Source of the DNA: an uncultured Bacteroides sp.
GTDB lineage: Bacteria > Bacteroidota > Bacteroidia > Bacteroidales > Bacteroidaceae
Reading direction: 5' to 3'
Assembly: GCA_900542985.1 (NCBI GenBank)
Contig: UQPQ01000006.1
Span: 1 to 64,000 of the forward strand
DNA length: 64,000 nt
Shown here: piece after piece, positions 17,749 to 26,613 of the stretch
Position numbering within the stretch: position 1 is the stretch's first letter
Layout: the number at the start of each line of letters is the position of its first letter
The notes under the pieces: model-generated
Databases searched by the model: none
Told to the model about the DNA's origin: nothing
What the model saw: the letters and a program-made list of their open reading frames with translations, nothing else
Position numbers and translations under genes: made by a program

Positions 17749-20598
17749 TTATTTCAAGACCAACTTAAACGTTTCGATAGCATGATGTCCCATCTTAAAC
17801 CGTAAAGTCTTTCCAGACAAGTTCAACCGTTCTTCCTCTTCTTCAATCAAATTGGTACGTACTACTTCTTTTATTTCTTGAGGAAGCGTCACTTCTACTT
17901 CTTTGTCTTTGCCTTCCATCTCTACCAGACGAATAATCAGATTGTTTCCATAATCTGTCTTTTTAATCACAGATACCCCTACAAACGGATCGGATACTTG
18001 CAAGAAACTTTGGGCAGCAGGTAGGCTGCCGGTACCATTCTCTTTCCGGCAACTGAACAGAGGATGATTTGCCTCTACCCCAAACTGATAACCATTCTTC
18101 CATCCTTCCTGGTGAGAAGTCAGAGAGAAATGGAAGTGATGCGTTCCTTTCTGGTGATACCAGTTGCCTTCACCATGACAGCTCTTATGAGAAGAAAGAA
18201 GTACTCCCTGCAATACAGGATACGATGCAATCTCACGAGAAGGATCCACCCAATCGGCTACAGCTACGCAAGATGACATTGTCACTCCCAATCCACTGCC
18301 ACTGGCAGAAATAAAATTCTGGATTTCACGCGGATGACTGTCTTTAGGATGATGTACATAAGTTCCTCCCCAGGCCCATCCACCGGGCTGAATGTTCAAC
18401 TCATCTTTGCCGACTTGCGCCACTCCCATCGGGACCTCATAATGCACATCGGCCCCACTCATGACATTTACAGGGAATGCAATACGGTACTGACGGTTGT
18501 GCTCTCCATCAAAATCTTTCAAGGTAACATCAAAGTCTATTTTCTTCTCGGTATGGTGGAAAGTAATAGTCTGTACTATTACTGCATGTTTGGTAGGCTG
18601 TTCATTCACAAAGCGGGTAAACAGTTCCCCCGAATCGCTGACCTTCCATCGGGCCGGCATCGAACTGAGTGGAGTAATATCTCCAGGAGTCACATCGGTG
18701 ATACGGGTAAATTCTCCCGCTCCATTTCCTGTATATCCTAACTCAATCACATCACCACAAGCAAATTTCGAAGTATGCATCACTTCCTTTCCCAACTCTT
18801 TATCGTATAAAGAAAGAATTCCTCCATTACCCAAAACGGCCTTGTAATACCGGTTTTCCAATGTGTTCGAATTATAACTTACTCCTTGATTTTCCATTTT
18901 GATATTCTTTCCTTCTTTCACGGTGTAAGTACGATACCCCATAGAAGGAACATTTTCTGCCATGAAAATCAGACGATATCCACCCTTTCCGTCCGAAAGA
19001 ACCTGAGAAGCAACCTTATTTCCCTGCTCGTCCTTTACAAAGGCACGAGCCGAAGAAACAGGCACCTCTACCCACTTGCTCCGATTCCAGGAAAGATCAT
19101 TAAATACCACATAATTCCCTTTACGGGTATTGACTTCCGAAACAATCTGCTCCAAAGCATCATTCAACATAGACTGGCCCAAATCGCGTCCCACCTTCAG
19201 ACTATCCTCAAAAATCGCATCTGTGATTTCTCCATTCTTGCCTCCCAAACCATGATCCGGATAGATAGAAGCCATCCAGGCACGATCGAATTCCCCACGG
19301 GGATACGTATCCAACTTCCCTTTCTTCCATAAACAGAAAGAGGTAAACGCTTCTGCTGCCGGAAGGAGTACCGCTGCCTCCCGCTTATAAGTGGTAGCCC
19401 GATAATGGGCAGGTCCATGAATATAAAGCCACAAATCGGGGCGCTCGCCTTCTATCTTTCTGAAAGATGTATTTTCTCCCCGGACTGCCTCGAAATATTC
19501 TTCAGAGGTAGAGGCTTTAAGACGAGGCAATTCAACGCCAGCGGTTTCAGTAATCCGATTCCATTCATCAATAACAGGCTGGAAATCGACTGGTTTCGTT
19601 GCATCACAGCTCATCAGGATAGCATAATGAGGAGGAATGGCATGCTTTTTGAAATAGTCTCCCCACAACTGAGTGCGATGATGCAGCTTATGTAACGCAG
19701 TAGGAGCATCCTGATCGAAGAATTTCCACATCAGAGAAGCCCAACCATAGTTGCCGGGAGTAAAAGTGAGCACCTTAGAACCATCCGGAGCATACCAGTC
19801 GTACAAACCTTCTGCCATGCGGCTGACAAACAGATTGGGTATTCCACTCTTAGCAAGAATCTGAGGCATCTGCCAGGTACGTCCCGGCACATCAATGTTA
19901 TTGGCTACCAAGTCATCACATCCGGGGAAATTCTCTTTCACCCATTTTCTTCCATAGTACGCCTGACGAACCAACTGTTCTCCACTAGAGAGCCCTTCGT
20001 AAGGTTGGTTGTAAGTAGCTCCCCATGTAAAACGTCCTTCTTTGTACAATTGGGCAACTTCTTCTTTTCTTTCCGGGTGAGCTTCCAGAAATTCCATCAG
20101 ATTCAATGTCTGCTCCATTTCAAACTTAAATGAAGGATTTTTCTTCATCATCTCTAAAGCCGGAAGAATAATATTGTCGATACGGTCTTTCCGACAATAA
20201 TCCGGTGTATTCATCCATGCTATATCCTGATGTGAAGATTGAATAATATGGATAGTACCGTTTTTAAAGTATCCCCAATCCGACGGAATATAGGGAACAA
20301 TGGTCTGTTCGAGTATCTTCTGTTTCCCCTCCTTAATACTCAGCACTGCACGGTCTCCAATCATGGGCAGCCACACCAGAAAACTGTCCGGCCGTTCCGT
20401 AGAGATCACTTCACACGGCTTCCCGTCTAAAAAACCTTTCAGCTTACCTTCTGCCGGTTTATCTAATTTTACAAAAGAAAGTATCTTATATTCGTTTTCC
20501 TGCTTAAACTTCACCGGTGATACCGGATCAATCTGAGCTGCATTACCATTGGTTAAGAAACTCAGTAATAACAGTCCACTCACAAATTGTTTTTTCAT
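17749..20598 (-). CDS. GH38 alpha-mannosidase with N-terminal extension, exported
   Basis: A 949-residue GH38 enzyme, paralogous to the neighbour at 14826-17510 but with about 65 more residues before the catalytic domain; these form a beta-rich segment (about 22-108). The signal peptide ends NGNAAQ. The catalytic marks are SHQDIAW (His123, Asp125) and NNIDVPGRT (Asp236, presumed nucleophile). DHGLGGKNGEITD and the C-terminal TSHQEGW-type segments match the neighbouring GH38. It is the first structural gene after lacI, and an operator-like palindrome lies 138 nt upstream. I infer periplasmic removal of alpha-mannose under LacI-type control. Confidence 0.92.
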   Translation of the reverse strand: MKKQFVSGLLLLSFLTNGNAAQIDPVSPVKFKQENEYKILSFVKLDKPAEGKLKGFLDGKPCEVISTERPDSFLVWLPMIGDRAVLSIKEGKQKILEQTIVPYIPSDWGYFKNGTIHIIQSSHQDIAWMNTPDYCRKDRIDNIILPALEMMKKNPSFKFEMEQTLNLMEFLEAHPERKEEVAQLYKEGRFTWGATYNQPYEGLSSGEQLVRQAYYGRKWVKENFPGCDDLVANNIDVPGRTWQMPQILAKSGIPNLFVSRMAEGLYDWYAPDGSKVLTFTPGNYGWASLMWKFFDQDAPTALHKLHHRTQLWGDYFKKHAIPPHYAILMSCDATKPVDFQPVIDEWNRITETAGVELPRLKASTSEEYFEAVRGENTSFRKIEGERPDLWLYIHGPAHYRATTYKREAAVLLPAAEAFTSFCLWKKGKLDTYPRGEFDRAWMASIYPDHGLGGKNGEITDAIFEDSLKVGRDLGQSMLNDALEQIVSEVNTRKGNYVVFNDLSWNRSKWVEVPVSSARAFVKDEQGNKVASQVLSDGKGGYRLIFMAENVPSMGYRTYTVKEGKNIKMENQGVSYNSNTLENRYYKAVLGNGGILSLYDKELGKEVMHTSKFACGDVIELGYTGNGAGEFTRITDVTPGDITPLSSMPARWKVSDSGELFTRFVNEQPTKHAVIVQTITFHHTEKKIDFDVTLKDFDGEHNRQYRIAFPVNVMSGADVHYEVPMGVAQVGKDELNIQPGGWAWGGTYVHHPKDSHPREIQNFISASGSGLGVTMSSCVAVADWVDPSREIASYPVLQGVLLSSHKSCHGEGNWYHQKGTHHFHFSLTSHQEGWKNGYQFGVEANHPLFSCRKENGTGSLPAAQSFLQVSDPFVGVSVIKKTDYGNNLIIRLVEMEGKDKEVEVTLPQEIKEVVRTNLIEEEEERLNLSGKTLRFKMGHHAIETFKLVLK

Positions 20599-20735
20599 AT
20601 AAAAATCAATAAAAGGTTATATACAAAGAGTCAATTATCATTTTTCCCAACACTCCGATGATTGACAAACAAATCAAAAAAGTTTGTATTAGAATTCATA
20701 TTATCGAACTCTTTTTTATTTCAAAAGCTTCATTA

Positions 20736-20749
20736 TTTAATCGGTTAAA
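20736..20749. promoter_or_regulatory. LacI-type operator upstream of GH38
   Basis: The near-palindrome TTTAATCGGTTAAA has the CG centre and A/T-rich arms typical of LacI/GalR operators. It lies 22 bp after the lacI stop and 138 bp before the GH38 start. A second copy of the motif precedes lacI (21844-21857). No exact TAnnTTTG element was found between this site and the GH38 gene. Confidence 0.6.
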
Positions 20750-20770
20750 CATAACTACAAAAAAATATCA

Positions 20771-21787
20771 TTACATTTCTCCTATACAAGGCAAAAAAGT
20801 ATTCTGCAATACCTTAGCTTGCAAAACGAAATCCTTTCCTTCACCAATATTAGCCAACAGAATATTAACAGCCTCTGCGCCTAACTCTTCTATAGGAAAC
20901 ACCGTAGCAGACATTTCCGGAGCCAAGACATCAAGTCCTGCCATCGTATGAAAAACTCCCATTTTAAAACGATGATAATCAATACCATGCTTCACCATAT
21001 AACGAATTGCAGCCATCGCTAAATAATGCGTTGTAAAGAAAAAGCCATCCACATCTGGTACTTCCCGAAAAAGACAATCTAATTTTTCATCTATATCAAC
21101 CTTATAGTTTTGTCTATCTACAAAGACTTTTAATGCGAAGTCCTCTTTCACTCCTGCTTCACGTAATGCCGCACTATAACCTTCTACACGTTGCTTCATC
21201 ACAAAGAGATGAGCATCTGTTATCAAAGCCGCTATTTTTTTAGCTCCCTTATTTACTAAAGTTCCAACCAATTCATAAGCACTACCAAAGTTATCCACAA
21301 TTACATAGTTGGTCTCCATATTCTGATAATATCGATCAACTAATACAAAAGGAATATCCAACTTTTGTAAATACTTGATTCCTTTTACTTCAGTCTTAGT
21401 AGGAGCAATAATCAATCCATCTACTCTTTTGGCTATTAATGTATAGATTAATTCAGACTCTTTATTTCCATCGCCTTCCGAACTACATACAATCAGTGAA
21501 TAACCTTTTTTTGCAGCTTCCTTCTCTATATAATATGCCATATGTGCATAATAGGAATCCCGCAAGAAAGGAATTACAAGCCCCAGTGTTTTCGAAAAGC
21601 CTAAAGACAGGCTACGTGCAACAAGATTCGGACGATAATTAACTGATTCGGCATACTCCTTCACCCGTTTAATCGTGTTCTCACTAAAACCCTTACTTTT
21701 TCCTTGACCTGATAAGATCCAGGAAACAGTAGCTTTCGACAAATTCAATGCATTGGCAATATCCTTAATTGAAACACTCATATTCAA
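20771..21787 (-). CDS. LacI-family transcriptional regulator
   Basis: A 338-residue regulator with the LacI N-terminal helix-turn-helix (SIKDIANALNLSKATVSWIL, residues 5-24) and a hinge helix region (VNYRPNLVARSL, about 54-65). A periplasmic-binding-protein-like effector domain follows (starting LGLVIPFLRD). The next genes on the same strand are two GH38 and one GH92 mannosidases, so it probably senses mannose or a mannoside and controls them. A TTTAACCG-type palindrome lies in its own promoter and another upstream of the GH38 gene, which points to autoregulation plus control of the module. The effector is not visible from sequence. Confidence 0.92.
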   Translation of the reverse strand: MNMSVSIKDIANALNLSKATVSWILSGQGKSKGFSENTIKRVKEYAESVNYRPNLVARSLSLGFSKTLGLVIPFLRDSYYAHMAYYIEKEAAKKGYSLIVCSSEGDGNKESELIYTLIAKRVDGLIIAPTKTEVKGIKYLQKLDIPFVLVDRYYQNMETNYVIVDNFGSAYELVGTLVNKGAKKIAALITDAHLFVMKQRVEGYSAALREAGVKEDFALKVFVDRQNYKVDIDEKLDCLFREVPDVDGFFFTTHYLAMAAIRYMVKHGIDYHRFKMGVFHTMAGLDVLAPEMSATVFPIEELGAEAVNILLANIGEGKDFVLQAKVLQNTFLPCIGEM

Positions 21788-21821
21788 TCTTACTTCAAGA
21801 ATTATTAAAAGAATAAGACAT

Positions 21822-21830
21822 ACAAAAATA
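21822..21830 (-). promoter_or_regulatory. Promoter -7 element of lacI-type gene
   Basis: TATTTTTGT on the minus strand matches TAnnTTTG and lies 35 nt before the start codon. The operator-like palindrome at 21844-21857 sits where the -33 element would be. Confidence 0.65.
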
Positions 21831-21843
21831 TATATATTTTGAA

Positions 21844-21857
21844 TTTAACCGGATAAA
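21844..21857. promoter_or_regulatory. LacI-type operator in the lacI promoter
   Basis: TTTAACCGGATAAA shares the pattern TTTAACCGRWTAAA with the reverse complement of the site at 20736-20749. It covers roughly -26 to -39 relative to the predicted start of transcription, a position that would block RNA polymerase. Confidence 0.6.
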
Positions 21858-22017
21858 TAAGTCCTTTTTTCTTTTATGCATACTAAAAAACGATTTATAA
21901 TTTCAATCTAATATTCTGATCTCACATCTTATAAATACAAACTTTATTTATCTCCATACATCAACTTTTCTTCTTTCAAGATTCTTCGCCTTCCTTAATC
22001 CACCACGTATCCAAACA
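21858..22017. other. AT-rich spacer between lacI promoter and recQ terminator
   Basis: The gap of 331 nt between recQ and the lacI-type gene holds the lacI promoter and operator and the recQ terminator. The 160 nt between them is AT-rich, and I see no gene or repeat in it. Confidence 0.6.
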
Positions 22018-22020
22018 TAA

Positions 22021-22076
22021 AAACTGCGTAGCAATCTTGCCTGTTGTCTACACAACCCAAGACTGCTACGCAGTTT
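22021..22076 (-). terminator. Terminator of recQ
   Basis: A 13-bp perfect stem (22021-22033 / 22064-22076) is extended inward by further pairing (including a U-G pair on the minus strand) and an inner hairpin (gttgt/acaac). It lies 43 nt after the recQ stop. A smaller hairpin (22088-22094 / 22101-22107) lies between. The structure isolates recQ from lacI. Confidence 0.75.
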
Positions 22077-22118
22077 ATATTATCACCCGAAAACAAGAGC
22101 GTTTTCGAAGCTATTTTA

Positions 22119-24302
22119 TTAATTAGCCATCTCTGAGATAAACTTGATACGCACCAGACGAATTTCCTCTTCAGTATAATCTGCACCTAATTCATCCATT
22201 GCATCATCTATCTTGTCAGTAGTTGATTCCTTGAAGTAATCATAGATGTCCAACATATGATCTTCATCCATCACTTCGTTCAAGAAATAGTCGATATTCA
22301 GCTTAGTACCCGAATAAACAATTGCTTCTATCTCATCCAGCAATTCCCCGAATTCAATACCTTTTGCCACTGCAATATCATCGAGAGCTACTTTCCGGTC
22401 AATACTTTGAATAATAGAAACCTTTAATTTCGACTTATTGGCAACAGTACGTACTCTTAAATCTTCCGGACGGTCAATTTCATTTTCTTCACAGTGCTTC
22501 TTAATCAGTTCACAGAATTCCTGTCCATAGCGCTTTGCCTTTCCAGCACCTACACCCGGTATATTCTGCAACTCCTCTAAAGTAACAGGATAAATCGTTG
22601 CCATTGCTTCCAAAGACGGATCTTGGAAAATGACATAAGGAGGAACATCCAAACGTTTCGACATTTTTTTACGCAAATCCTTCAGCATTGAGAACAATGC
22701 TGGGTCTACCGCACACGAAGCGCCACTTCGCATAGGAACTTCTTCTGCTTCCTCTTCATCGAAATCCGCATCTTCTACAATCTTGAACGATTTCGGTTTC
22801 TTCAAGAACTTATGTCCTTCAGGAGTTACTTTCAGCAGCCCGTAGTTCTCTACATCTTTTGTCAAATACCCAGCAATCAGTGCCTGTCGGATTACCGCAT
22901 TCCACAATCGGTCTTCCTCTCCCATACCGTAGCCAAACACTTCCAGCTCTTCATGTTTGTGTGCCAGAACCTCAGAAGTTTCTTTTCCGAGCAGCACATC
23001 CACTATATAGTCTTGCTTAAAGTTTTCTTTTACAGCAATGATTGTTTCAATCACTGCACACAACGAATCTTGCGCCTCCACTTGTTTTTTCGGATTTAAA
23101 CAATTATCACAATTTCCACAATTATCTTCAGTATATTCTTCCCCGAAATAATGTAGCAATATCTTTCTTCTACAAACAGATGATTCTGCATAAGCTGCAG
23201 TTTCCAGTAAAAGTTGTCGCCCTATTTCCTGCTCCGAAATCGGTTTTCCCTGCATAAACTTCTCCAGTTTCTGCAAATCCTTATTCGAATAGAATGCAAG
23301 GCAAATACCTTCACCTCCATCTCGTCCAGCCCGTCCGGTTTCCTGATAATACCCTTCCAGGCTCTTTGGAATATCGTAATGAATCACAAAACGCACATCC
23401 GGCTTATCGATACCCATACCAAAAGCAATGGTAGCTACAATCACATCAATGTCTTCTTTCAAAAAGGCATCCTGATTGGCATTTCGCGTAGCTGCATCCA
23501 TCCCGGCATGATAAGGACGAGCCTTGATACCATTTGCCAGCAGCACTTCCGACAATTCTTCTACTTTCTTGCGACTCAAACAATAGATAATTCCCGACTT
23601 CTCACTATTTTGCTTAATGAACTTGATAATCTCCTTATCTACGCTGTTTGTTTTCGGACGAACCTCATAATACAAATTCGGCCGGTTAAACGATGATCTG
23701 AACTCTACCGCATCCGTCATCCCTAAGTTTTTCTGGATATCCATCTTCACCTTCGGGGTAGCCGTTGCAGTCAAAGCAATCACCGGAGCTTTACCTATTT
23801 CATTGATGATAGGACGTATACGCCGATATTCCGGGCGGAAGTCATGTCCCCATTCCGAAATACAATGTGCCTCATCAATGGCATAGAAAGAGATTTTTAC
23901 CTGTTTCAGAAAATCCACATTTTCCTCTTTCGTCAACGATTCGGGAGCCACATACAGCAACTTGGTCTTACCGTTTACTATATCCGACTTCACCTGATCG
24001 ATTGCCGATTTTGTCAACGACGAATTAATGAAATGTGCCACACCATCTTCTTCACTGAAGTTTCGCATGGCATCCACCTGATTCTTCATCAGGGCAATTA
24101 GCGGAGATATAACAATTGCCGTTCCCTCCATTAACAAAGAGGGCAATTGATAACACAACGACTTGCCGCCACCGGTAGGCATCAGAACAAAAGTATCCTT
24201 TCCGGCGAGCAAATTACGAATGATAGCTTCCTGATTTCCTTTGAAAGTATCGAAGCCGAAATACCGCTTCAGTTGCTCCGTTAAATTGATAGATTCCGTC
24301 AT
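22119..24302 (-). CDS. recQ: ATP-dependent DNA helicase RecQ
   Basis: RecQ is a 3'-5' DNA helicase used in recombination and replication-fork repair. The 727-residue protein has the Q-motif and Walker A (PTGGGKSLC, about 42-50) and the DEAH box (AIDEAHCISEWGHDF). The helicase C domain includes the RAGRDG motif (QETGRAGRDG). The RQC zinc site has the cysteines of CRRK and CGNCDNC (about 375-400). An HRDC domain follows (about 535-610), then an extra acidic C-terminal region. It is about 115 residues longer than E. coli RecQ. It lies 140 nt downstream of clpX and ends at a strong hairpin. Confidence 0.96.
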   Translation of the reverse strand: MTESINLTEQLKRYFGFDTFKGNQEAIIRNLLAGKDTFVLMPTGGGKSLCYQLPSLLMEGTAIVISPLIALMKNQVDAMRNFSEEDGVAHFINSSLTKSAIDQVKSDIVNGKTKLLYVAPESLTKEENVDFLKQVKISFYAIDEAHCISEWGHDFRPEYRRIRPIINEIGKAPVIALTATATPKVKMDIQKNLGMTDAVEFRSSFNRPNLYYEVRPKTNSVDKEIIKFIKQNSEKSGIIYCLSRKKVEELSEVLLANGIKARPYHAGMDAATRNANQDAFLKEDIDVIVATIAFGMGIDKPDVRFVIHYDIPKSLEGYYQETGRAGRDGGEGICLAFYSNKDLQKLEKFMQGKPISEQEIGRQLLLETAAYAESSVCRRKILLHYFGEEYTEDNCGNCDNCLNPKKQVEAQDSLCAVIETIIAVKENFKQDYIVDVLLGKETSEVLAHKHEELEVFGYGMGEEDRLWNAVIRQALIAGYLTKDVENYGLLKVTPEGHKFLKKPKSFKIVEDADFDEEEAEEVPMRSGASCAVDPALFSMLKDLRKKMSKRLDVPPYVIFQDPSLEAMATIYPVTLEELQNIPGVGAGKAKRYGQEFCELIKKHCEENEIDRPEDLRVRTVANKSKLKVSIIQSIDRKVALDDIAVAKGIEFGELLDEIEAIVYSGTKLNIDYFLNEVMDEDHMLDIYDYFKESTTDKIDDAMDELGADYTEEEIRLVRIKFISEMAN

Positions 24303-24442
24303 TGTCCTTAATATTTTGTGAATTTTAGTTGCAAATAGCTCATGTCTACTTTAACAAAGTTATAAACAACTTTCGATATTACACAAATATTCGGGATAAT
24401 ATTTTACTGAAAAAATATATTTTTCTCTACAAATCTCTCTTC

Positions 24443-25696
24443 TCAGCTCATTTGCAAACGAGACAAATTGGCCTTATTCATCTGTTCTTTGGCATACTCC
24501 AGCGTCACGGTGAATGTATCAACTTTCCGAGAAGGAATTTCAAACATTGTATCCATCATAATGGTTTCTACAATTGAGCGCAGTCCACGTGCTCCCAATT
24601 TATATTCCACAGCCTTGTCTACAATGTATTCAAATACTTCAGGTTCGAACTCCAGTTTCACTCCATCCATTTCGAACAGTTTGATATACTGTTTTATGAT
24701 TGAGTTCTTCGGTTCTGTCAGAATATTCCGTAAAGCTGTACGGTCCAAAGGATTCAGATAAGTAAGGATAGGCAAACGGCCGATAATTTCCGGAATCAGA
24801 CCGAACGATTTCAAGTCCTGCGGTGCAATATACTGCATCAGATTATTACGGTCGACTTTTACCGTTTCCTTTGCAGCGCTATACCCTACCACATTCGTAT
24901 TCAGTCGTTGCGCAATCTTACGCTCAATACCGTCGAATGCTCCTCCACAAATAAAGAGAATATTCTTCGTATTTACCGGAATCAATTTCTGCTCCGGATG
25001 CTTACGGCCTCCCTGAGGAGGAACATTTACAATCGAGCCTTCCAGCAACTTCAGCAAGCCCTGTTGCACACCTTCTCCACTCACGTCGCGAGTAATGGAA
25101 GGATTGTCTCCCTTGCGGGCTATTTTATCTATCTCGTCGATAAACACAATTCCCCGTTCCGCTTCTTCCACATTATAATCGGCAGCCTGCAACAGTCGGG
25201 TCAAGATACTTTCAATGTCTTCCCCCACATAACCAGCCTCTGTCAGCACAGTAGCATCTACAATAGTAAACGGCACATGCAGCAGTTTTGCAATGGTACG
25301 CGCCAATAAAGTCTTTCCGGTACCCGTACTTCCCACCATGATGATATTCGACTTTTCAATCTCCACATCATTCTGGTCTTTAGGCTGGAGCAAACGCTTG
25401 TAGTGATTATATACCGCTACCGAAAGATAGCGTTTTGCGTCATCCTGTCCAATCACATACTGGTCGAGAAACTCCTTGATGTCCTTAGGTTTCGGAAGTT
25501 CCTTCAGATTCAAGTCTCCGGCAGCCGACGATGCATTCTGATGCATTGCTTCTTTCACAATCTCATAAGCCTGTTCCGAGCAACTGTCACAAATACATCC
25601 GTTTACTCCGGTAATCAGAAATCCAACTTCGTTTTCCGAACGCCCGCAGAAGCTACAACGTCTCTTTCCTTTCGATGATTTATTATTATCTTCCAA
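24443..25696 (-). CDS. clpX: ATP-dependent Clp protease ATP-binding subunit ClpX
   Basis: ClpX is the hexameric AAA+ unfoldase that feeds substrates to ClpP. The 417-residue protein has the N-terminal zinc-binding domain (CSFC at 14-17 and CDSC at 36-39). The AAA+ Walker A motif is GSTGTGKT (about 119-126), Walker B is [11 protein letters not shown], and sensor and pore regions of normal type follow. The C-terminus contains the usual RGLRSIVE segment. It starts 37 nt after clpP on the same strand; with tig upstream this reproduces the common tig-clpP-clpX order. Confidence 0.97.
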   Translation of the reverse strand: MEDNNKSSKGKRRCSFCGRSENEVGFLITGVNGCICDSCSEQAYEIVKEAMHQNASSAAGDLNLKELPKPKDIKEFLDQYVIGQDDAKRYLSVAVYNHYKRLLQPKDQNDVEIEKSNIIMVGSTGTGKTLLARTIAKLLHVPFTIVDATVLTEAGYVGEDIESILTRLLQAADYNVEEAERGIVFIDEIDKIARKGDNPSITRDVSGEGVQQGLLKLLEGSIVNVPPQGGRKHPEQKLIPVNTKNILFICGGAFDGIERKIAQRLNTNVVGYSAAKETVKVDRNNLMQYIAPQDLKSFGLIPEIIGRLPILTYLNPLDRTALRNILTEPKNSIIKQYIKLFEMDGVKLEFEPEVFEYIVDKAVEYKLGARGLRSIVETIMMDTMFEIPSRKVDTFTVTLEYAKEQMNKANLSRLQMS

Positions 25697-25733
25697 CGTT
25701 ATTTCTGTTTTAAGCGATTCTTTTATTCACTTC

Positions 25734-26414
25734 TTATAGACCCGGTTTACGTGAAAGCACTTCGTCTATCATTCCGTATGCTTTCGCTTCCTCGGCAGTC
25801 ATCCAGTAGTCGCGGTCAGAGTCAGCCCAAACCTTGTCGAACTCTGTATGCGAATGATCTGCAATAATGGTATAAAGTTCTTTTTTCAACTTCTGTATTT
25901 CACGGGCAGTAATTTCGATGTCCGAAGCCTGTCCCTGTGCGCCTCCCATCGGCTGGTGAATCATCACACGAGAGTGAGTCAGCGCCGAACGCTTGCCTTC
26001 CTTACCAGCTACCAGCAACACCGCAGCCATTGATGCAGCCATACCGGTACAGATAGTTGCCACATCACTGCTGATAAACTGCATAGTATCATAAATACCC
26101 AGTCCGGCATATACAGAACCGCCCGGAGAGTTGATATAAATAGAAATATCCTTGCCTGAATCTACAGAATCAAGATACAGCAACTGTGCCTGCAAGGTAT
26201 TTGCCGTATAGTCGTCTATCTGCGTACCAAGAAAGATGATACGGTCCATCATCAGTCGGGAGAATACGTCCAGCTGTGTTACATTCAACTGGCGTTCTTC
26301 AAGAATATAGGGATTCAGATAACCAGCCTGCGACTTGATCACGTCATCAAGTACCATGCTGCTCATACCCAAATGCTTGGTCGCATACTTTCTGAAATCG
26401 TCCATAGTTTTCAT
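25734..26414 (-). CDS. clpP: ATP-dependent Clp protease proteolytic subunit ClpP
   Basis: ClpP is the serine-protease barrel of the ClpXP machine. The 226-residue protein has Ser128 in GMAASMAA and His153 in RVMIHQP, with the acidic member further on (about 200). The usual G after ASM is A here, which should be tolerated. The N-terminal 35 residues probably include a short propeptide. It lies between tig and clpX on the minus strand, 37 nt before clpX, while the 199-nt gap to tig holds an inverted repeat. Confidence 0.97.
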   Translation of the reverse strand: MKTMDDFRKYATKHLGMSSMVLDDVIKSQAGYLNPYILEERQLNVTQLDVFSRLMMDRIIFLGTQIDDYTANTLQAQLLYLDSVDSGKDISIYINSPGGSVYAGLGIYDTMQFISSDVATICTGMAASMAAVLLVAGKEGKRSALTHSRVMIHQPMGGAQGQASDIEITAREIQKLKKELYTIIADHSHTEFDKVWADSDRDYWMTAEEAKAYGMIDEVLSRKPGL

Positions 26415-26434
26415 GTGTGATTAATTAAAAAAGA

Positions 26435-26498
26435 CAGAGACACAAAGACGCAGAGTTCGTTTTTCTTCGAAGAATAACTCTGGGCCTCCGTGTCTCTG
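26435..26498. repeat. Intergenic inverted repeat between tig and clpP
   Basis: Two nested arm pairs, 26435-26443 / 26490-26498 (cagagacac/gtgtctctg) and 26451-26457 / 26476-26482 (cagagtt/aactctg), form a cruciform-like element 21 nt upstream of the clpP start. Its purine-rich 'cagagacac' type sequence is like intergenic palindromes that recur in Bacteroidota genomes, but recurrence cannot be shown from this window. Confidence 0.6.
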
Positions 26499-26613
26499 CG
26501 TATGTTTTGTTTTAGTTTTTAAGTTCTTGAGCTTCCAAGTATTCAAGTCTGACACTCTTACGTGTTTGCCAAATTCAATCACCTAAGAACTCAAGATACT
26601 CATCAACCTATTC

